Source: Eubacterium sp.
GTDB taxonomy: Bacteria; Bacillota; Clostridia; Lachnospirales; Lachnospiraceae
NCBI GenBank assembly: GCA_016292095.1
Contig: JAEFAB010000040.1
Coordinates: 54,542 to 118,541 of the forward strand
Reading direction: 5' to 3'
DNA length: 64,000 nucleotides
Made by a program: the position numbers and the translations under genes. Below are positions 19,832 through 28,109 of this stretch, piece by piece; within the stretch, counting starts at the first letter, position 1, and each line of letters opens with the position of its first letter. A model generated the notes under the pieces. That model was not told the origin of the DNA. It saw only the letters and a program-made list of their open reading frames with translations, and made no database searches.

Positions 19832-20695
19832 TTATTTTTTCACATAATAATGCTCCAGCGGCTGTTCAATCATGCCTTTAATTTGCAACTGTAACAATCC
19901 TGTCAGGACACTTTCGTAATCCAGTTTTGTCACCGCCACAATTTCCTCCAGAGTTTTCATTTCATCTCCCAAAGCAGAAAAAATAACAGCCTGTTCCGGT
20001 TGCAGTTTCAGCACCGCACTTTTTCCTTCCTTCCATTCCCATTCCAATAGTTCAATAATATCTTTTGCCTCTGTCACAATTCCCGCGCCGTTTTTGATGA
20101 GACGGTTGCAGCCTTCGCTCAGAGGGTCTTCCATTCGTCCCGGGAATGCCATCACGTCCTTTCCCTGTTCCAGCGCCCACTCCACAGTAATCAAGCTTCC
20201 GCTTTTTTGCTTTGCTTCCACAATGACAATCAAATCGGCCAATCCACTGATAATTCGATTTCTTTGCGGAAAATGCCAGGAAACCGGTTGTTCCCCCGGC
20301 GGATATTCCGAGAGAATTCCTCCTCCCCTCTCCAGAATTTGTTCGTACAATTCTATATTTTCTTCCGGATAACAGACATCCACTCCACTGCCTAATACCG
20401 CAAAGGTTGGCGTTCCACCTTCCAAGGCACCTCTGTGACTTTGCGTATCAACGCCCCGTGCCATACCACTGATTACCTGAACGCCGGATTCCGACAATTG
20501 CCGTGCAACCGTGCCTGCACTTCTCCTTCCATGAGCAGAACATGCTCGGGCACCAACCATTGCCACCGCAGGTAACTCTTCCTTCGGCAAAGCTCCCAGG
20601 TAATAAATTGCCTCCGGCACTTTCCCGATTCTTAAAAGTTTTTGAGGGAAATCCCGATCCCCCGGTCTTGTCACTTTAATGGTTCTGTCTTTCAC
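19832..20695 (-). CDS. dprA: DNA-processing protein DprA/Smf
   Basis: Loads RecA on incoming single-stranded DNA during natural transformation; widespread also in bacteria not known to be competent. Rossmann-like core with AMVGARACSAHGRRSA, VISGMARGVDTQSHRGAL and AVLGSGVDVCYPEEN, and GSLITVEWALEQG further on. The last 60 residues form a winged-helix-like domain. GTG start at 20695 with GGGGGAGAA before it. Only 287 residues, because the N-terminal SAM/HhH part of longer DprA proteins is missing. Ten bases after the comM-like gene: likely co-transcribed. Confidence 0.94.
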   Translation of the reverse strand: MKDRTIKVTRPGDRDFPQKLLRIGKVPEAIYYLGALPKEELPAVAMVGARACSAHGRRSAGTVARQLSESGVQVISGMARGVDTQSHRGALEGGTPTFAVLGSGVDVCYPEENIELYEQILERGGGILSEYPPGEQPVSWHFPQRNRIISGLADLIVIVEAKQKSGSLITVEWALEQGKDVMAFPGRMEDPLSEGCNRLIKNGAGIVTEAKDIIELLEWEWKEGKSAVLKLQPEQAVIFSALGDEMKTLEEIVAVTKLDYESVLTGLLQLQIKGMIEQPLEHYYVKK

Positions 20696-20704
20696 TTCTC
20701 CCCC

Positions 20705-22195
20705 TTAATTTGCCGTTTTAAACGCCAACGCTTTCATAATTTCCCGACTGCCGATTTGTTCTTTTCCGTCCAAATCAGCAATGGTTCTTGCCACCTTGAT
20801 TATTTTTTCATATCCTCGCACACTCAATTCCATACTTCCATAGATATCTTCCATAAGCTGTTGTTCTTTTTCCGTCAAAGGACAATACTTTTTGATTTTT
20901 TCTCCGGCAAGCTGACTGTTATATCGGATGTTTTCCTTTCGGTAACGTCTTCGCTGAATTTCCAATGCTTTATTAACTCTTTCCCGAACCATTTCCGAGG
21001 ATTCTTCTTCCTCGGACTGCAATTCCCAAAAAGAGACCGGATTCATATGAATGCATAAATCGATCCGATCCAAAATCGGTCCGCTGATTTTTTCCAGATA
21101 TTTCTTCACATCTCTTTCCGTACAGTTACACCGCTTCCGATCCGGGTAATAACCACATCGACAAGGATTCATGGAAGCCACCAGCATGAACGCTGCCGGA
21201 AACTGATAAATGCCGCTGCTCCGCGCAATTCGCACAACTCCTTCTTCCAAGGGTTGTCGCAGCGTTTCAATGACATTTCTGGAAAACTCCGGAAACTCGT
21301 CCAGATACAAAATCCCCAGATTTGCAAGGGACACCTCTCCCGGTTTGGGATAATTGCTTCCTCCAATCAAAGCAGATACTGTGGAGGTATGATGTGGGCT
21401 GCGAAAGGGTCGCTCCTGAGCCAGTCTTCCATCCAACACTCCGGCAATACTCTGGATTCTCGATATTTCAATTTGTTCTTCCTCACTCAAATCCGGCATA
21501 ATGCCGGCAATGGACTTGGCAAGCACGGTTTTCCCGGTTCCCGGCGGTCCCACCAGCAACAAATTGTGCATTCCCGCCGCTGCAATTTCAGCTGCCTTCT
21601 TTGCCATCTGCTGCCCCCGTATAAACTTAAAATCATATGCTTCCCCTTTAATTTCTTCAACCTGTTCCGCAGTCCTCTGCTCCGGCGTTCCTCCCAATAA
21701 AATCCGCACCACATCATTCAGATTACGCACGCCAATGACCTGAATCTGCTTTATAAAATCGCATTCTCCCAGGTTGTCCCAAGGGATAAAGCACTGCTTT
21801 TGTCCTCGTCTGGCAGCCTCCAGAACAATAGGCAATGCACCATTCACTTTTACCACATCACCGTTTAAACTCAGTTCCCCAAGAAATAATTTATCGTCCA
21901 AATCCCCTTCAACAATTTCCAACGAATGAAGAATGGAAATCGCCACCGCCAAATCAAAATAAGTTCCGTTCTTATGAAGGTTTCCCGGTGCAAAGTTGAT
22001 AGTAATCTTTTTAGGCGGAATTACGTACCCAGAATTTTTCAATGCAGTTCGCACCCGCTGCCTGGCTTCTTTAATGTCAGACGCCAAAAGGCCCACCATA
22101 TCAAAGGTAGGCAATCCATTTCCAATATCCGTTTCGACCACTACCGGAACCACATCCATTCCGGTAATGGTCATACAATTAATTTTACTAACCAA
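20705..22195 (-). CDS. comM: YifB/ComM-family AAA+ ATPase
   Basis: Mg-chelatase-like AAA+ protein; ComM is a hexameric helicase promoting branch migration during transformation. N-terminal Lon-like domain (FDMVGLLASDIKEARQR, APGNLHKNGT), Walker A GPPGTGKTVLAKSIAG, Walker B LGILYLDEFPEF, and a Cys cluster (CRCGYYPDRKRCNC). C-terminal Mg-chelatase domain. 496 residues, family length. Start is a TTG at 22195 (RBS AGAGGGAAAGG), no better ATG. Pairs with dprA, a common arrangement in Firmicutes. Confidence 0.93.
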   Translation of the reverse strand: MVSKINCMTITGMDVVPVVVETDIGNGLPTFDMVGLLASDIKEARQRVRTALKNSGYVIPPKKITINFAPGNLHKNGTYFDLAVAISILHSLEIVEGDLDDKLFLGELSLNGDVVKVNGALPIVLEAARRGQKQCFIPWDNLGECDFIKQIQVIGVRNLNDVVRILLGGTPEQRTAEQVEEIKGEAYDFKFIRGQQMAKKAAEIAAAGMHNLLLVGPPGTGKTVLAKSIAGIMPDLSEEEQIEISRIQSIAGVLDGRLAQERPFRSPHHTSTVSALIGGSNYPKPGEVSLANLGILYLDEFPEFSRNVIETLRQPLEEGVVRIARSSGIYQFPAAFMLVASMNPCRCGYYPDRKRCNCTERDVKKYLEKISGPILDRIDLCIHMNPVSFWELQSEEEESSEMVRERVNKALEIQRRRYRKENIRYNSQLAGEKIKKYCPLTEKEQQLMEDIYGSMELSVRGYEKIIKVARTIADLDGKEQIGSREIMKALAFKTAN

Positions 22196-22272
22196 TCCTT
22201 TCCCTCTAAATATTTCCGTTCATTATTCTCATAATTTATATATCACTTTTTGTTTGTATTGTCAAAGGCTGT

Positions 22273-22902
22273 TTATTTTTGTTTTTCAAAGGCACGTTTC
22301 AATTTTTCCAAGGCACCCTTCTCAATTCTACTGACATAGCTTCTGGAAATCCCCATTTCTTTCCCGACTTTCATCTGCGTCATTGGCTTTCGCCCCTGCA
22401 AACCAAACCGGCAAAGAATAACCTCTTTTTCCCGACCGCTTAATTCACTTTCCACATACCGTGTGACCCGCATTAAATCCTCTTCTTTTTCCAGGCGGGC
22501 CGGTACATCCATTTCATCGGTTACAATCACATCAATCAGGCTAATGCTGTTACCCTCTTTATCCGTTCCGATCGGCTCTTCCAGATACACATCCCTGCTT
22601 CGCTTCTTTTCTCCCCGCAACATCATCAACAATTCGTTTTCAATGCATTTTGACGCATAGGTAACTAAACGGTTTCCCTTTTCCGGATTATAGCTTTGGA
22701 CCGCTTTAATCAATCCTACGGTTCCTATGGAAATTAAATCTTCATGGTCCCTGTTCTCGCTGTAATATTTTTTGGCAATGTGTGCAACCAACCTTTGATT
22801 TCGTTCAATCAGCATATCTCTTGCAGCTTTGTCTCCTGAGTTCATTTTCTGAAGATAATATTTTTCTTCCTCTGCTGTAAGAGGCTTCGGAAAACTTTTC
22901 AT
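22273..22902 (-). CDS. sigK: RNA polymerase sporulation sigma factor SigK
   Basis: Late mother-cell sigma factor of endospore formation. Region 2 carries ERNQRLVAHIAKKYY and HEDLISIGTVGLIKAV; region 4 ends with a helix-turn-helix (MTQMKVGKEMGISRSYVSRIEKGA). The short N-terminus (PKPLTAEEEKYYLQKM) fits SigK and lacks the long pro-sequence seen in Bacillus pro-SigK. The gene is unbroken, with no skin-type element. It shows that the organism belongs to a spore-forming lineage, in agreement with the CotF-like genes at 61.6-62.0 kb. Confidence 0.9.
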   Translation of the reverse strand: MKSFPKPLTAEEEKYYLQKMNSGDKAARDMLIERNQRLVAHIAKKYYSENRDHEDLISIGTVGLIKAVQSYNPEKGNRLVTYASKCIENELLMMLRGEKKRSRDVYLEEPIGTDKEGNSISLIDVIVTDEMDVPARLEKEEDLMRVTRYVESELSGREKEVILCRFGLQGRKPMTQMKVGKEMGISRSYVSRIEKGALEKLKRAFEKQK

Positions 22903-22975
22903 GAAAACACCCCATTACCTGCTTATCACATTTTATGCGAAAGCAGGCAACAGGGTGCCTGTCTATAGTTCTTTT

Positions 22976-24205
22976 TTAATTTTCACTTTTTACCCGGAGC
23001 AAATCACCGTTTTGCGCCACGTCACTTAATGTCACGTAAATCATCTGCTTTGGATGCGGACAACTTTCCATTTCATTTCCGTCCTCATCCCGGATGGCAA
23101 GAACTTTTGTTTTCACATCGTTGCCATCTTTTTTCATGATTTCAATTTCATCACCAACACAGAATTTATTTTTCTGTTCCAACAGATAAACGCCTTCTTC
23201 CGGTGTTTCTTCCACAATTCCCAGATACGTGTAATCTCTCTCATACACATTGCTGTCGTAAATCTGAGCAGTTTCATCCGGCTTTCCGAAGAAGAATCCG
23301 GTGGTGTACTGACGATAAGTACACTGGGAAATCAACTCTCTGTATTTTGGCAAATTCTCCTGATACTTTTGAGGACTTTCGAAGAAGTCATCAATCGCCA
23401 TCCGATAAGTTCTTGCAACCGTTGCCACATAAAGAGCGGTTTTCATTCTACCTTCAATCTTGAAGCTGTCAATTCCTGCATCCACCAACTCCGGAATATG
23501 TTCAATCATACACAAATCCTTGGAGTTAAAAATGTAGGTACCGCGTTCATTTTCTTCAATCGGCATATATTCACCCGGTCGTGATTCTTCCATAACCGCA
23601 TACTTCCAACGGCATGGATGGGTACAAGCTCCTTTATTGGCATCACGTCCTGCCATAAAACTACTCAAAAGACATCTTCCGGAATAAGAAATACACATAG
23701 CACCGTGAATAAAGGTTTCAATTTCCATATCATCCGGAATATTCTTTCTGATTTCTTTGATTTCAGCCATGGAAAGTTCTCTTGCCGAAACCACTCTCTT
23801 TGCTCCCAACTGATACCAGAAGTTGTACGTTCCGTAATTGGTATTGTTTGCCTGGGTACTGATATGTAATTCCATTTCCGGCAACATTTCCTTCGCAATG
23901 GTGAAAATTGCCGGGTCGGAAATAATCAGCGCATCCGGCTTTACTTCCATCAGGTCGCGGAAATATGCCTTCACCGGTTCAATATCCGCATTATGAGCCA
24001 AAATATTCGCTGTAACGTATACTTTTACGTTATGTTCATGGGCATACTGCACCCCTTCTTTCATTTCTTCCAACGAAAAATTCTTTGCTTTCGCTCTCAG
24101 TCCAAAAACTTCACCACCGATATACACCGCATCCGCGCCATAGCGAACTGCCGTTTTTAAAACCTCCAGACTGCTTGCCGGAATTAACAATTCAGGTTTT
24201 CTCAT
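22976..24205 (-). CDS. U32 family protein, tRNA uridine 5-hydroxylation (TrhP-like)
   Basis: Peptidase-U32-family protein. Members YrrN/YrrO of Bacillus and TrhP of E. coli make 5-hydroxyuridine at tRNA position 34. Start PELLIPASSLEVLKTAV, GADAVYIGG, and the U32 signature region FIHGAMCISYSGRCLLSS followed by GRDANKGACTHPCRW with conserved cysteines (probable iron-sulfur ligands). 409 residues. It lies 18 bases after trmR, whose product methylates the same hydroxyl. Bacillus has two U32 genes here; only one is present in this locus. Confidence 0.9.
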   Translation of the reverse strand: MRKPELLIPASSLEVLKTAVRYGADAVYIGGEVFGLRAKAKNFSLEEMKEGVQYAHEHNVKVYVTANILAHNADIEPVKAYFRDLMEVKPDALIISDPAIFTIAKEMLPEMELHISTQANNTNYGTYNFWYQLGAKRVVSARELSMAEIKEIRKNIPDDMEIETFIHGAMCISYSGRCLLSSFMAGRDANKGACTHPCRWKYAVMEESRPGEYMPIEENERGTYIFNSKDLCMIEHIPELVDAGIDSFKIEGRMKTALYVATVARTYRMAIDDFFESPQKYQENLPKYRELISQCTYRQYTTGFFFGKPDETAQIYDSNVYERDYTYLGIVEETPEEGVYLLEQKNKFCVGDEIEIMKKDGNDVKTKVLAIRDEDGNEMESCPHPKQMIYVTLSDVAQNGDLLRVKSEN

Positions 24206-24223
24206 TCTATTTCTCCTACCTAC

Positions 24224-24865
24224 TTATCTCTTGATACTCATGGTAATTCCATCTCCGATCGGAACAATGCTGGTTTCCAAATCCGGATGATTTTTTACCG
24301 CTTCCAAATATTCACGCATTCTCTTGTGAATTGTACGGTCTCTTCGCTTTACCGTAAAACGGGACTCAATCAAATCCCCTTCCTGCAAAATATTATCCGT
24401 CACCAAAACAGCGCCGGATTTCATCAGGCGTAACACTTCCGGAAGGAAATGGATATACTGTGCTTTTGCCGCATCCATAAAAACAAAATCAAACTGATCC
24501 GCTTCCAGCGTTGGCATAATCTCCATAGCATCACCCTCTAAAAGAGTAATCACCTCTTCCTTTCCTGCCTTTTTGAAATTCTCTTTTGCAATAGGAATTC
24601 GCTTCTCATAATTTTCAATTGTAATCAGTTCTTCCGGTTCCACGCATTCACTCATAAAAAGGGCTGAGTAACCGATTGCGGTCCCCAGCTCCAATATTTT
24701 CTTCGGCTTTTGCATCATAAGTATGACCTTAAGAAAGCTCTCCATTTCTTTTCTTATGATAGGTACCTTATCGATATGTGCCTGTTCTTCTATTGCCTCC
24801 AGTAACGAACTGTTAGGCTTTTCCAATGAGCGAATGTACGTAGCGATTCGTTCATCTACGATCAT
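24224..24865 (-). CDS. trmR: tRNA 5-hydroxyuridine methyltransferase (TrmR/YrrM type)
   Basis: SAM-dependent O-methyltransferase of the catechol-methyltransferase-like family; TrmR makes 5-methoxyuridine at the wobble base in Firmicutes. SAM site ILELGTAIGYSALFM (about residue 56), acidic loop ENYEKRI, metal residues in FVFMDAAKAQY and TDNIL. 213 residues. Start overlaps the stop of the MltG-like gene by 4 bases. The neighbourhood (mltG-like, trmR, U32) is the same as yrrL-yrrM-yrrN in Bacillus, which supports the assignment. Confidence 0.9.
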   Translation of the reverse strand: MIVDERIATYIRSLEKPNSSLLEAIEEQAHIDKVPIIRKEMESFLKVILMMQKPKKILELGTAIGYSALFMSECVEPEELITIENYEKRIPIAKENFKKAGKEEVITLLEGDAMEIMPTLEADQFDFVFMDAAKAQYIHFLPEVLRLMKSGAVLVTDNILQEGDLIESRFTVKRRDRTIHKRMREYLEAVKNHPDLETSIVPIGDGITMSIKR

Positions 24866-25269
24866 TCCTCTGACTCCTCCGTGGTCGTTGCTTCTTCTTT
24901 GTCCTCATTCGGACCTTCACTGATAATTCTGAATATTTCTTCTGCTCCGTATGAAGTATTAAAGTTGTATGTTCCCGGTTTTACAGAATGAACATCATAC
25001 AGGTAGGACTGGACTTTAAAAACATTTCCACTGTTAATAATTCCCAGTTCTTCCAGTTCATCCCCTAATTCATTAATGGTGGTTCCTTTACTCACCGTAT
25101 AAGTCATATCGGTTCCCGGTGCTCTTTCCACGCCTTCATCACTGAAAATCTGTTTTCCAAAGCGGTAAGACGTTGTAGCACAGATAATCGCAATGGTAGC
25201 CAGAATTACATACTTTAAAATTTTTAAGGATACTTTCGCAAAACTGCGGGAAGATTTATTCTGCTCCAT
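24862..25269 (-). CDS. MltG N-terminal-like membrane protein without catalytic domain
   Basis: 135 residues. A basic start and one membrane segment (about 15-35) precede a small domain with TYTVSKGTTINELGDELEELGIINSGNVF and KPGTYNFNTSYGAEEIFRIIS (each a known MltG LysM-like region), then an acidic Glu/Thr tail. Full MltG (endolytic murein transglycosylase) has 200 more residues with the YceG catalytic glutamate; here the stop comes directly after the LysM-like part and trmR begins there, so no catalytic domain remains. It holds the mltG position of the Firmicutes gene order, so it is a reduced form, not a random fragment. Possibly a peptidoglycan-synthesis regulator. Confidence 0.8.
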   Translation of the reverse strand: MEQNKSSRSFAKVSLKILKYVILATIAIICATTSYRFGKQIFSDEGVERAPGTDMTYTVSKGTTINELGDELEELGIINSGNVFKVQSYLYDVHSVKPGTYNFNTSYGAEEIFRIISEGPNEDKEEATTTEESEE

Positions 25270-25274
25270 GGGTT

Positions 25275-26936
25275 TTAGTCAACCTCCATAATAATCGGTA
25301 AAATCATCGGGCTTCTTCTCATCTTCTTCCAAAGATATTCGCCCAGGCTGTCTTTGACAACCATCTTAATTTTGCCCCAGTCTGCAGAGCCCTGTCTAAA
25401 GCAATCATCTAGAGCAGTAGCAACTACATCTCTGGCATCATCAATCAGATTTTCAGCTTCACGAACATATACAAAACCTCTTGTAACAATGTCCGGACCG
25501 GCTAATACCTGATTGGTATATTTTTCCAATGTCAATACGACAATAATAATTCCGTTTTCTGCCAAATTCTGACGGTCTCTTAATACGATATTTCCGACAT
25601 CGCCGACACCTAAACCATCGACAAGAACGGAACCTGCCGGAACTTTTCCGACAATCTTCGCATCTTCAGCGCCAATTCCCAATACATCTCCGGATTCCAT
25701 CAGGAATACATTTTCCTTTGGAACGCCCATGCTCATGGCAAGTTCTCCCTGCGCTTTCAAATGTCTGTATTCACCGTGAACAGGAATGGAATATTTCGGC
25801 TTAACCAAAGAATAGATCAATTTGATTTCTTCCTGGCAGGCATGTCCTGATACATGCGTTTCGTGCATAATAACTTCTGCACCTTTCATGTACAGTTCAT
25901 TAATAACCTTGGATACCGCTTTTTCATTTCCCGGAATCGGTGTTGAACTGAACACAATGGTATCGCTTGGCTGAATGGTAACCTTACGATGTAAGGACGC
26001 TGCCATTCTGGAAAGGGCTGCCATGGATTCTCCCTGGCTACCTGTTGTAATCAATACCAGCTGTTCATCGGTATAATTCTTCATTTCTTCAACAGAGATT
26101 AACGTGTTATCCGGGATATTCAAATATTCCATTTCTCTGGCTACGGAAATGATGTTTACCATACTTCTACCTTCTACAACAACCTTTCGGTTATACTTGC
26201 AGGCTGTATTAATAATCTGCTGAACTCTGTCCACATTGGAAGCAAAGGTCGCAATAATAATTCTGTTCTTCATATGAGAAGCAAAAATATTATCAAAGGT
26301 CGCACCTACGGTACTTTCAGACGGTGTAAATCCCGGTCTTAAAACGTTGGTACTGTCACACATCAGTGCTAAAACACCTTTTTTTCCTAATTCACTGAAT
26401 CTTGTCAAGTTGATTGCATCACCGAATACCGGTGTGTAATCCACCTTAAAGTCACCGGTGTGAACAATGATTCCCAGCGGTGTGTGAATTGCCAAAGCTG
26501 CTGCATCGGCAATACTGTGGTTTGTTCTGATAAATTCAATTCTGAAGTCACCCAAATGAATGCTCTGTCCAAACTTCATTACTTTTCGTTTTACTACGCC
26601 CAGTAATTCATGTTCTTCCAGTTTTCCTTCAATGATACCGATGGTCAGTTTTGTTCCGTAGACCGGCACATTGATTTCCTGAAGTACATACGGTAATGCT
26701 CCGATATGATCTTCATGACCGTGGGTAATTACAAAACCTTTAATTTTTTCTTTATTTTCTCTTAAAAAAGTAATATCAGGAATTACGCAGTCAATTCCCA
26801 ACATATCATCATCCGGGAATGATAAACCACAGTCAACGATTACAATGCTGTCATTGTATTCGAAGGCTGTCATGTTCATTCCAATCTGTTCCAATCCACC
26901 TAATGGAATAATTTTTATTCTAGAATTATCATCCAT
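25275..26936 (-). CDS. rnj: Ribonuclease J
   Basis: Metallo-beta-lactamase/beta-CASP ribonuclease with 5' exo- and endonuclease activity, central to mRNA turnover in Firmicutes. Zinc site ITHGHEDHIGALPY (about residue 72), LMCDSTNV, beta-CASP motifs and HVSGHACQEE, SIPVHGEYRHL. C-terminal domain with ENGIIIVVLTL. 553 residues, as in RNase J1/J2. Strong RBS AAAGGAGGAGCAAG. Confidence 0.96.
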   Translation of the reverse strand: MDDNSRIKIIPLGGLEQIGMNMTAFEYNDSIVIVDCGLSFPDDDMLGIDCVIPDITFLRENKEKIKGFVITHGHEDHIGALPYVLQEINVPVYGTKLTIGIIEGKLEEHELLGVVKRKVMKFGQSIHLGDFRIEFIRTNHSIADAAALAIHTPLGIIVHTGDFKVDYTPVFGDAINLTRFSELGKKGVLALMCDSTNVLRPGFTPSESTVGATFDNIFASHMKNRIIIATFASNVDRVQQIINTACKYNRKVVVEGRSMVNIISVAREMEYLNIPDNTLISVEEMKNYTDEQLVLITTGSQGESMAALSRMAASLHRKVTIQPSDTIVFSSTPIPGNEKAVSKVINELYMKGAEVIMHETHVSGHACQEEIKLIYSLVKPKYSIPVHGEYRHLKAQGELAMSMGVPKENVFLMESGDVLGIGAEDAKIVGKVPAGSVLVDGLGVGDVGNIVLRDRQNLAENGIIIVVLTLEKYTNQVLAGPDIVTRGFVYVREAENLIDDARDVVATALDDCFRQGSADWGKIKMVVKDSLGEYLWKKMRRSPMILPIIMEVD

Positions 26937-26972
26937 AAAATCTTGCTCCTCCTTTTTACCTTATTTCCGAAC

Positions 26973-27000
26973 ATCATAAAACTTATGTACTAACGCCCAA
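26973..27000 (-). promoter_or_regulatory. Candidate promoter of rnj
   Basis: On the minus strand TTGGGC, 16-base spacer, TATGAT, in the 75-base gap before rnj. Confidence 0.5.
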
Positions 27001-27011
27001 AAATAAAGCTA

Positions 27012-27269
27012 CTAAATTACATCTGTGTCTTCTAACAATTCAGAAAAAATCTTCCCGATATAACTGATTTCCTCATCGTCTTCTACAGGTTCATAAATAG
27101 CATCTTCATCTTTGTCATCAGATACATCTTTAAATATATAAGCCTCAGCTTCTTCACTATCATCCTCTGTTACGAGAATGTAATTTACGTTGTTAATTCT
27201 TGTTTCTTCCACAATGAACATTTCGATTTCATTGCCTGCATCATCCTGTAATATTATTTTTTCTTCCAT
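27012..27269 (-). CDS. DUF1292 family protein (YrzB-like)
   Basis: 85 residues, very acidic. Typical DUF1292: EKIILQDDAGNEIEMFIVEE, then NYILVTEDDSEEAEAYIFK and an acidic C-terminus. Cellular role unknown. Start at 27269, since TTGGGAGAAAAC directly precedes that ATG. It is the third gene of the conserved Firmicutes set ireB-ruvX-DUF1292. Confidence 0.9.
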   Translation of the reverse strand: MEEKIILQDDAGNEIEMFIVEETRINNVNYILVTEDDSEEAEAYIFKDVSDDKDEDAIYEPVEDDEEISYIGKIFSELLEDTDVI

Positions 27270-27288
27270 GTTTTCTCCCAAATAAACC

Positions 27289-27711
27289 CTATACTCCTCT
27301 TTGATTCATATAGTCCTCCAAAATGATGGTTGCGGCAATTTGATCCACATATTTATAGCGGTCTTCTTTTTTGATTCCCACTTCGTCCATTATTTCGTAG
27401 GCTTCCACAGTCGTCAGTCTTTCATCCTGAAGAATGATTTCCTTACCGGTTCTCTTTTTCAACAACTCTGCGAACTCTTTCGTTTTCTCAACACGCTCAC
27501 CTTCTGTGCCACTAAGCATCACCGGATAGCCCAATACGATTTTCTCCACCTCATACTGTTCCACCAGTTCCTGAATGCGAGCAAGCGTTCTCCGAAGTTT
27601 CTTCGGCGAGTCTCTTCGAATGATTTCAACCCCCTGGGCAGTCAGTCCAAGTTCATCGGTCACTGCTACCCCAACTGTTTTCGAGCCATAATCTAAACCT
27701 AAAATTCTCAT
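27289..27711 (-). CDS. ruvX: YqgF/RuvX family RNase H-like protein (pre-16S rRNA nuclease / putative Holliday junction resolvase)
   Basis: RNase H-fold protein implicated in 16S rRNA 5' maturation and named as a putative resolvase. MRILGLDYGSKTVGVAVTDELG gives the first catalytic Asp, LGYPVMLSGTEGE the glycine-rich loop, DERLTTVEA the second and DQIAATIILEDYM the third acidic site. 140 residues. The start is at 27711 (RBS AGAGGTAAA), not the in-frame ATG at 27726. Confidence 0.94.
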   Translation of the reverse strand: MRILGLDYGSKTVGVAVTDELGLTAQGVEIIRRDSPKKLRRTLARIQELVEQYEVEKIVLGYPVMLSGTEGERVEKTKEFAELLKKRTGKEIILQDERLTTVEAYEIMDEVGIKKEDRYKYVDQIAATIILEDYMNQRGV

Positions 27712-27730
27712 TTTACCTCTATGCACGTCG

Positions 27731-27754
27731 AAAAAAGGTCCTAAGACCTTTTTT
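27731..27754 (-). terminator. Intrinsic terminator/attenuator between ireB and ruvX
   Basis: 10-bp stem AAAAAAGGTC (27731-27740) with GACCTTTTTT (27745-27754), loop of four, T tract on the minus strand. Only 20 bases before ruvX, so part of the ireB transcripts should end here. Confidence 0.75.
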
Positions 27755-27773
27755 TCTGATAAAATAACAGAAC

Positions 27774-28034
27774 TTATCTAAGCTTGTTATTGATATAGTA
27801 TTTTACTGTTTCTTCAATCAGTTCGTCACGTTCCACTTTCATAATCAGACTTCTGGCATTATTGTGACTTGTAATGTATGTCGGATCTCCGGACATAACA
27901 TATCCCACAATCTGGTTTACAGGATTATATCCTTTTTCTGCCAAAGCAGCATAAACCTTTTCTAAAATCTCTTCAACTCCAATTGTCTGTTCCTCCGGAA
28001 CCTTAAAAAACTGTGTACTACGTAAATCGCTCAT
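27774..28034 (-). CDS. IreB family regulatory phosphoprotein
   Basis: 86-residue protein of the former DUF965 family. In Enterococcus, IreB is a substrate of the PASTA kinase IreK and tunes cephalosporin resistance. Residues [42 protein letters not shown] and the C-terminal [11 protein letters not shown] match closely. The N-terminal Ser/Thr positions would be the kinase targets. First gene of the set, with its own promoter. Confidence 0.93.
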   Translation of the reverse strand: MSDLRSTQFFKVPEEQTIGVEEILEKVYAALAEKGYNPVNQIVGYVMSGDPTYITSHNNARSLIMKVERDELIEETVKYYINNKLR

Positions 28035-28080
28035 CTTATCACGTCCTTTATTTTAACCTTACATGGCAATATGTGTTCTT

Positions 28081-28109
28081 AGTTTAATATAAATCTTAAA
28101 GTGTTGCAA
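28081..28109 (-). promoter_or_regulatory. Promoter of ireB
   Basis: On the minus strand TTGCAA, 17-base spacer, TAAACT. The -35 element overlaps the last codons of mtaB. Confidence 0.65.

Noticed and set aside
22273-22902. A skin-type element or recombinase break in sigK
   Set aside because: The coding sequence is continuous from region 2 to region 4.
22920-22970. Terminator after the U32 gene
   Set aside because: CAGGCA/TGCCTG can pair for only six bases and no T run follows on the minus strand.
24224-25269. A frameshifted full-length mltG
   Set aside because: No YceG catalytic motif appears in any frame after the stop; trmR with its own clear motifs occupies that DNA.
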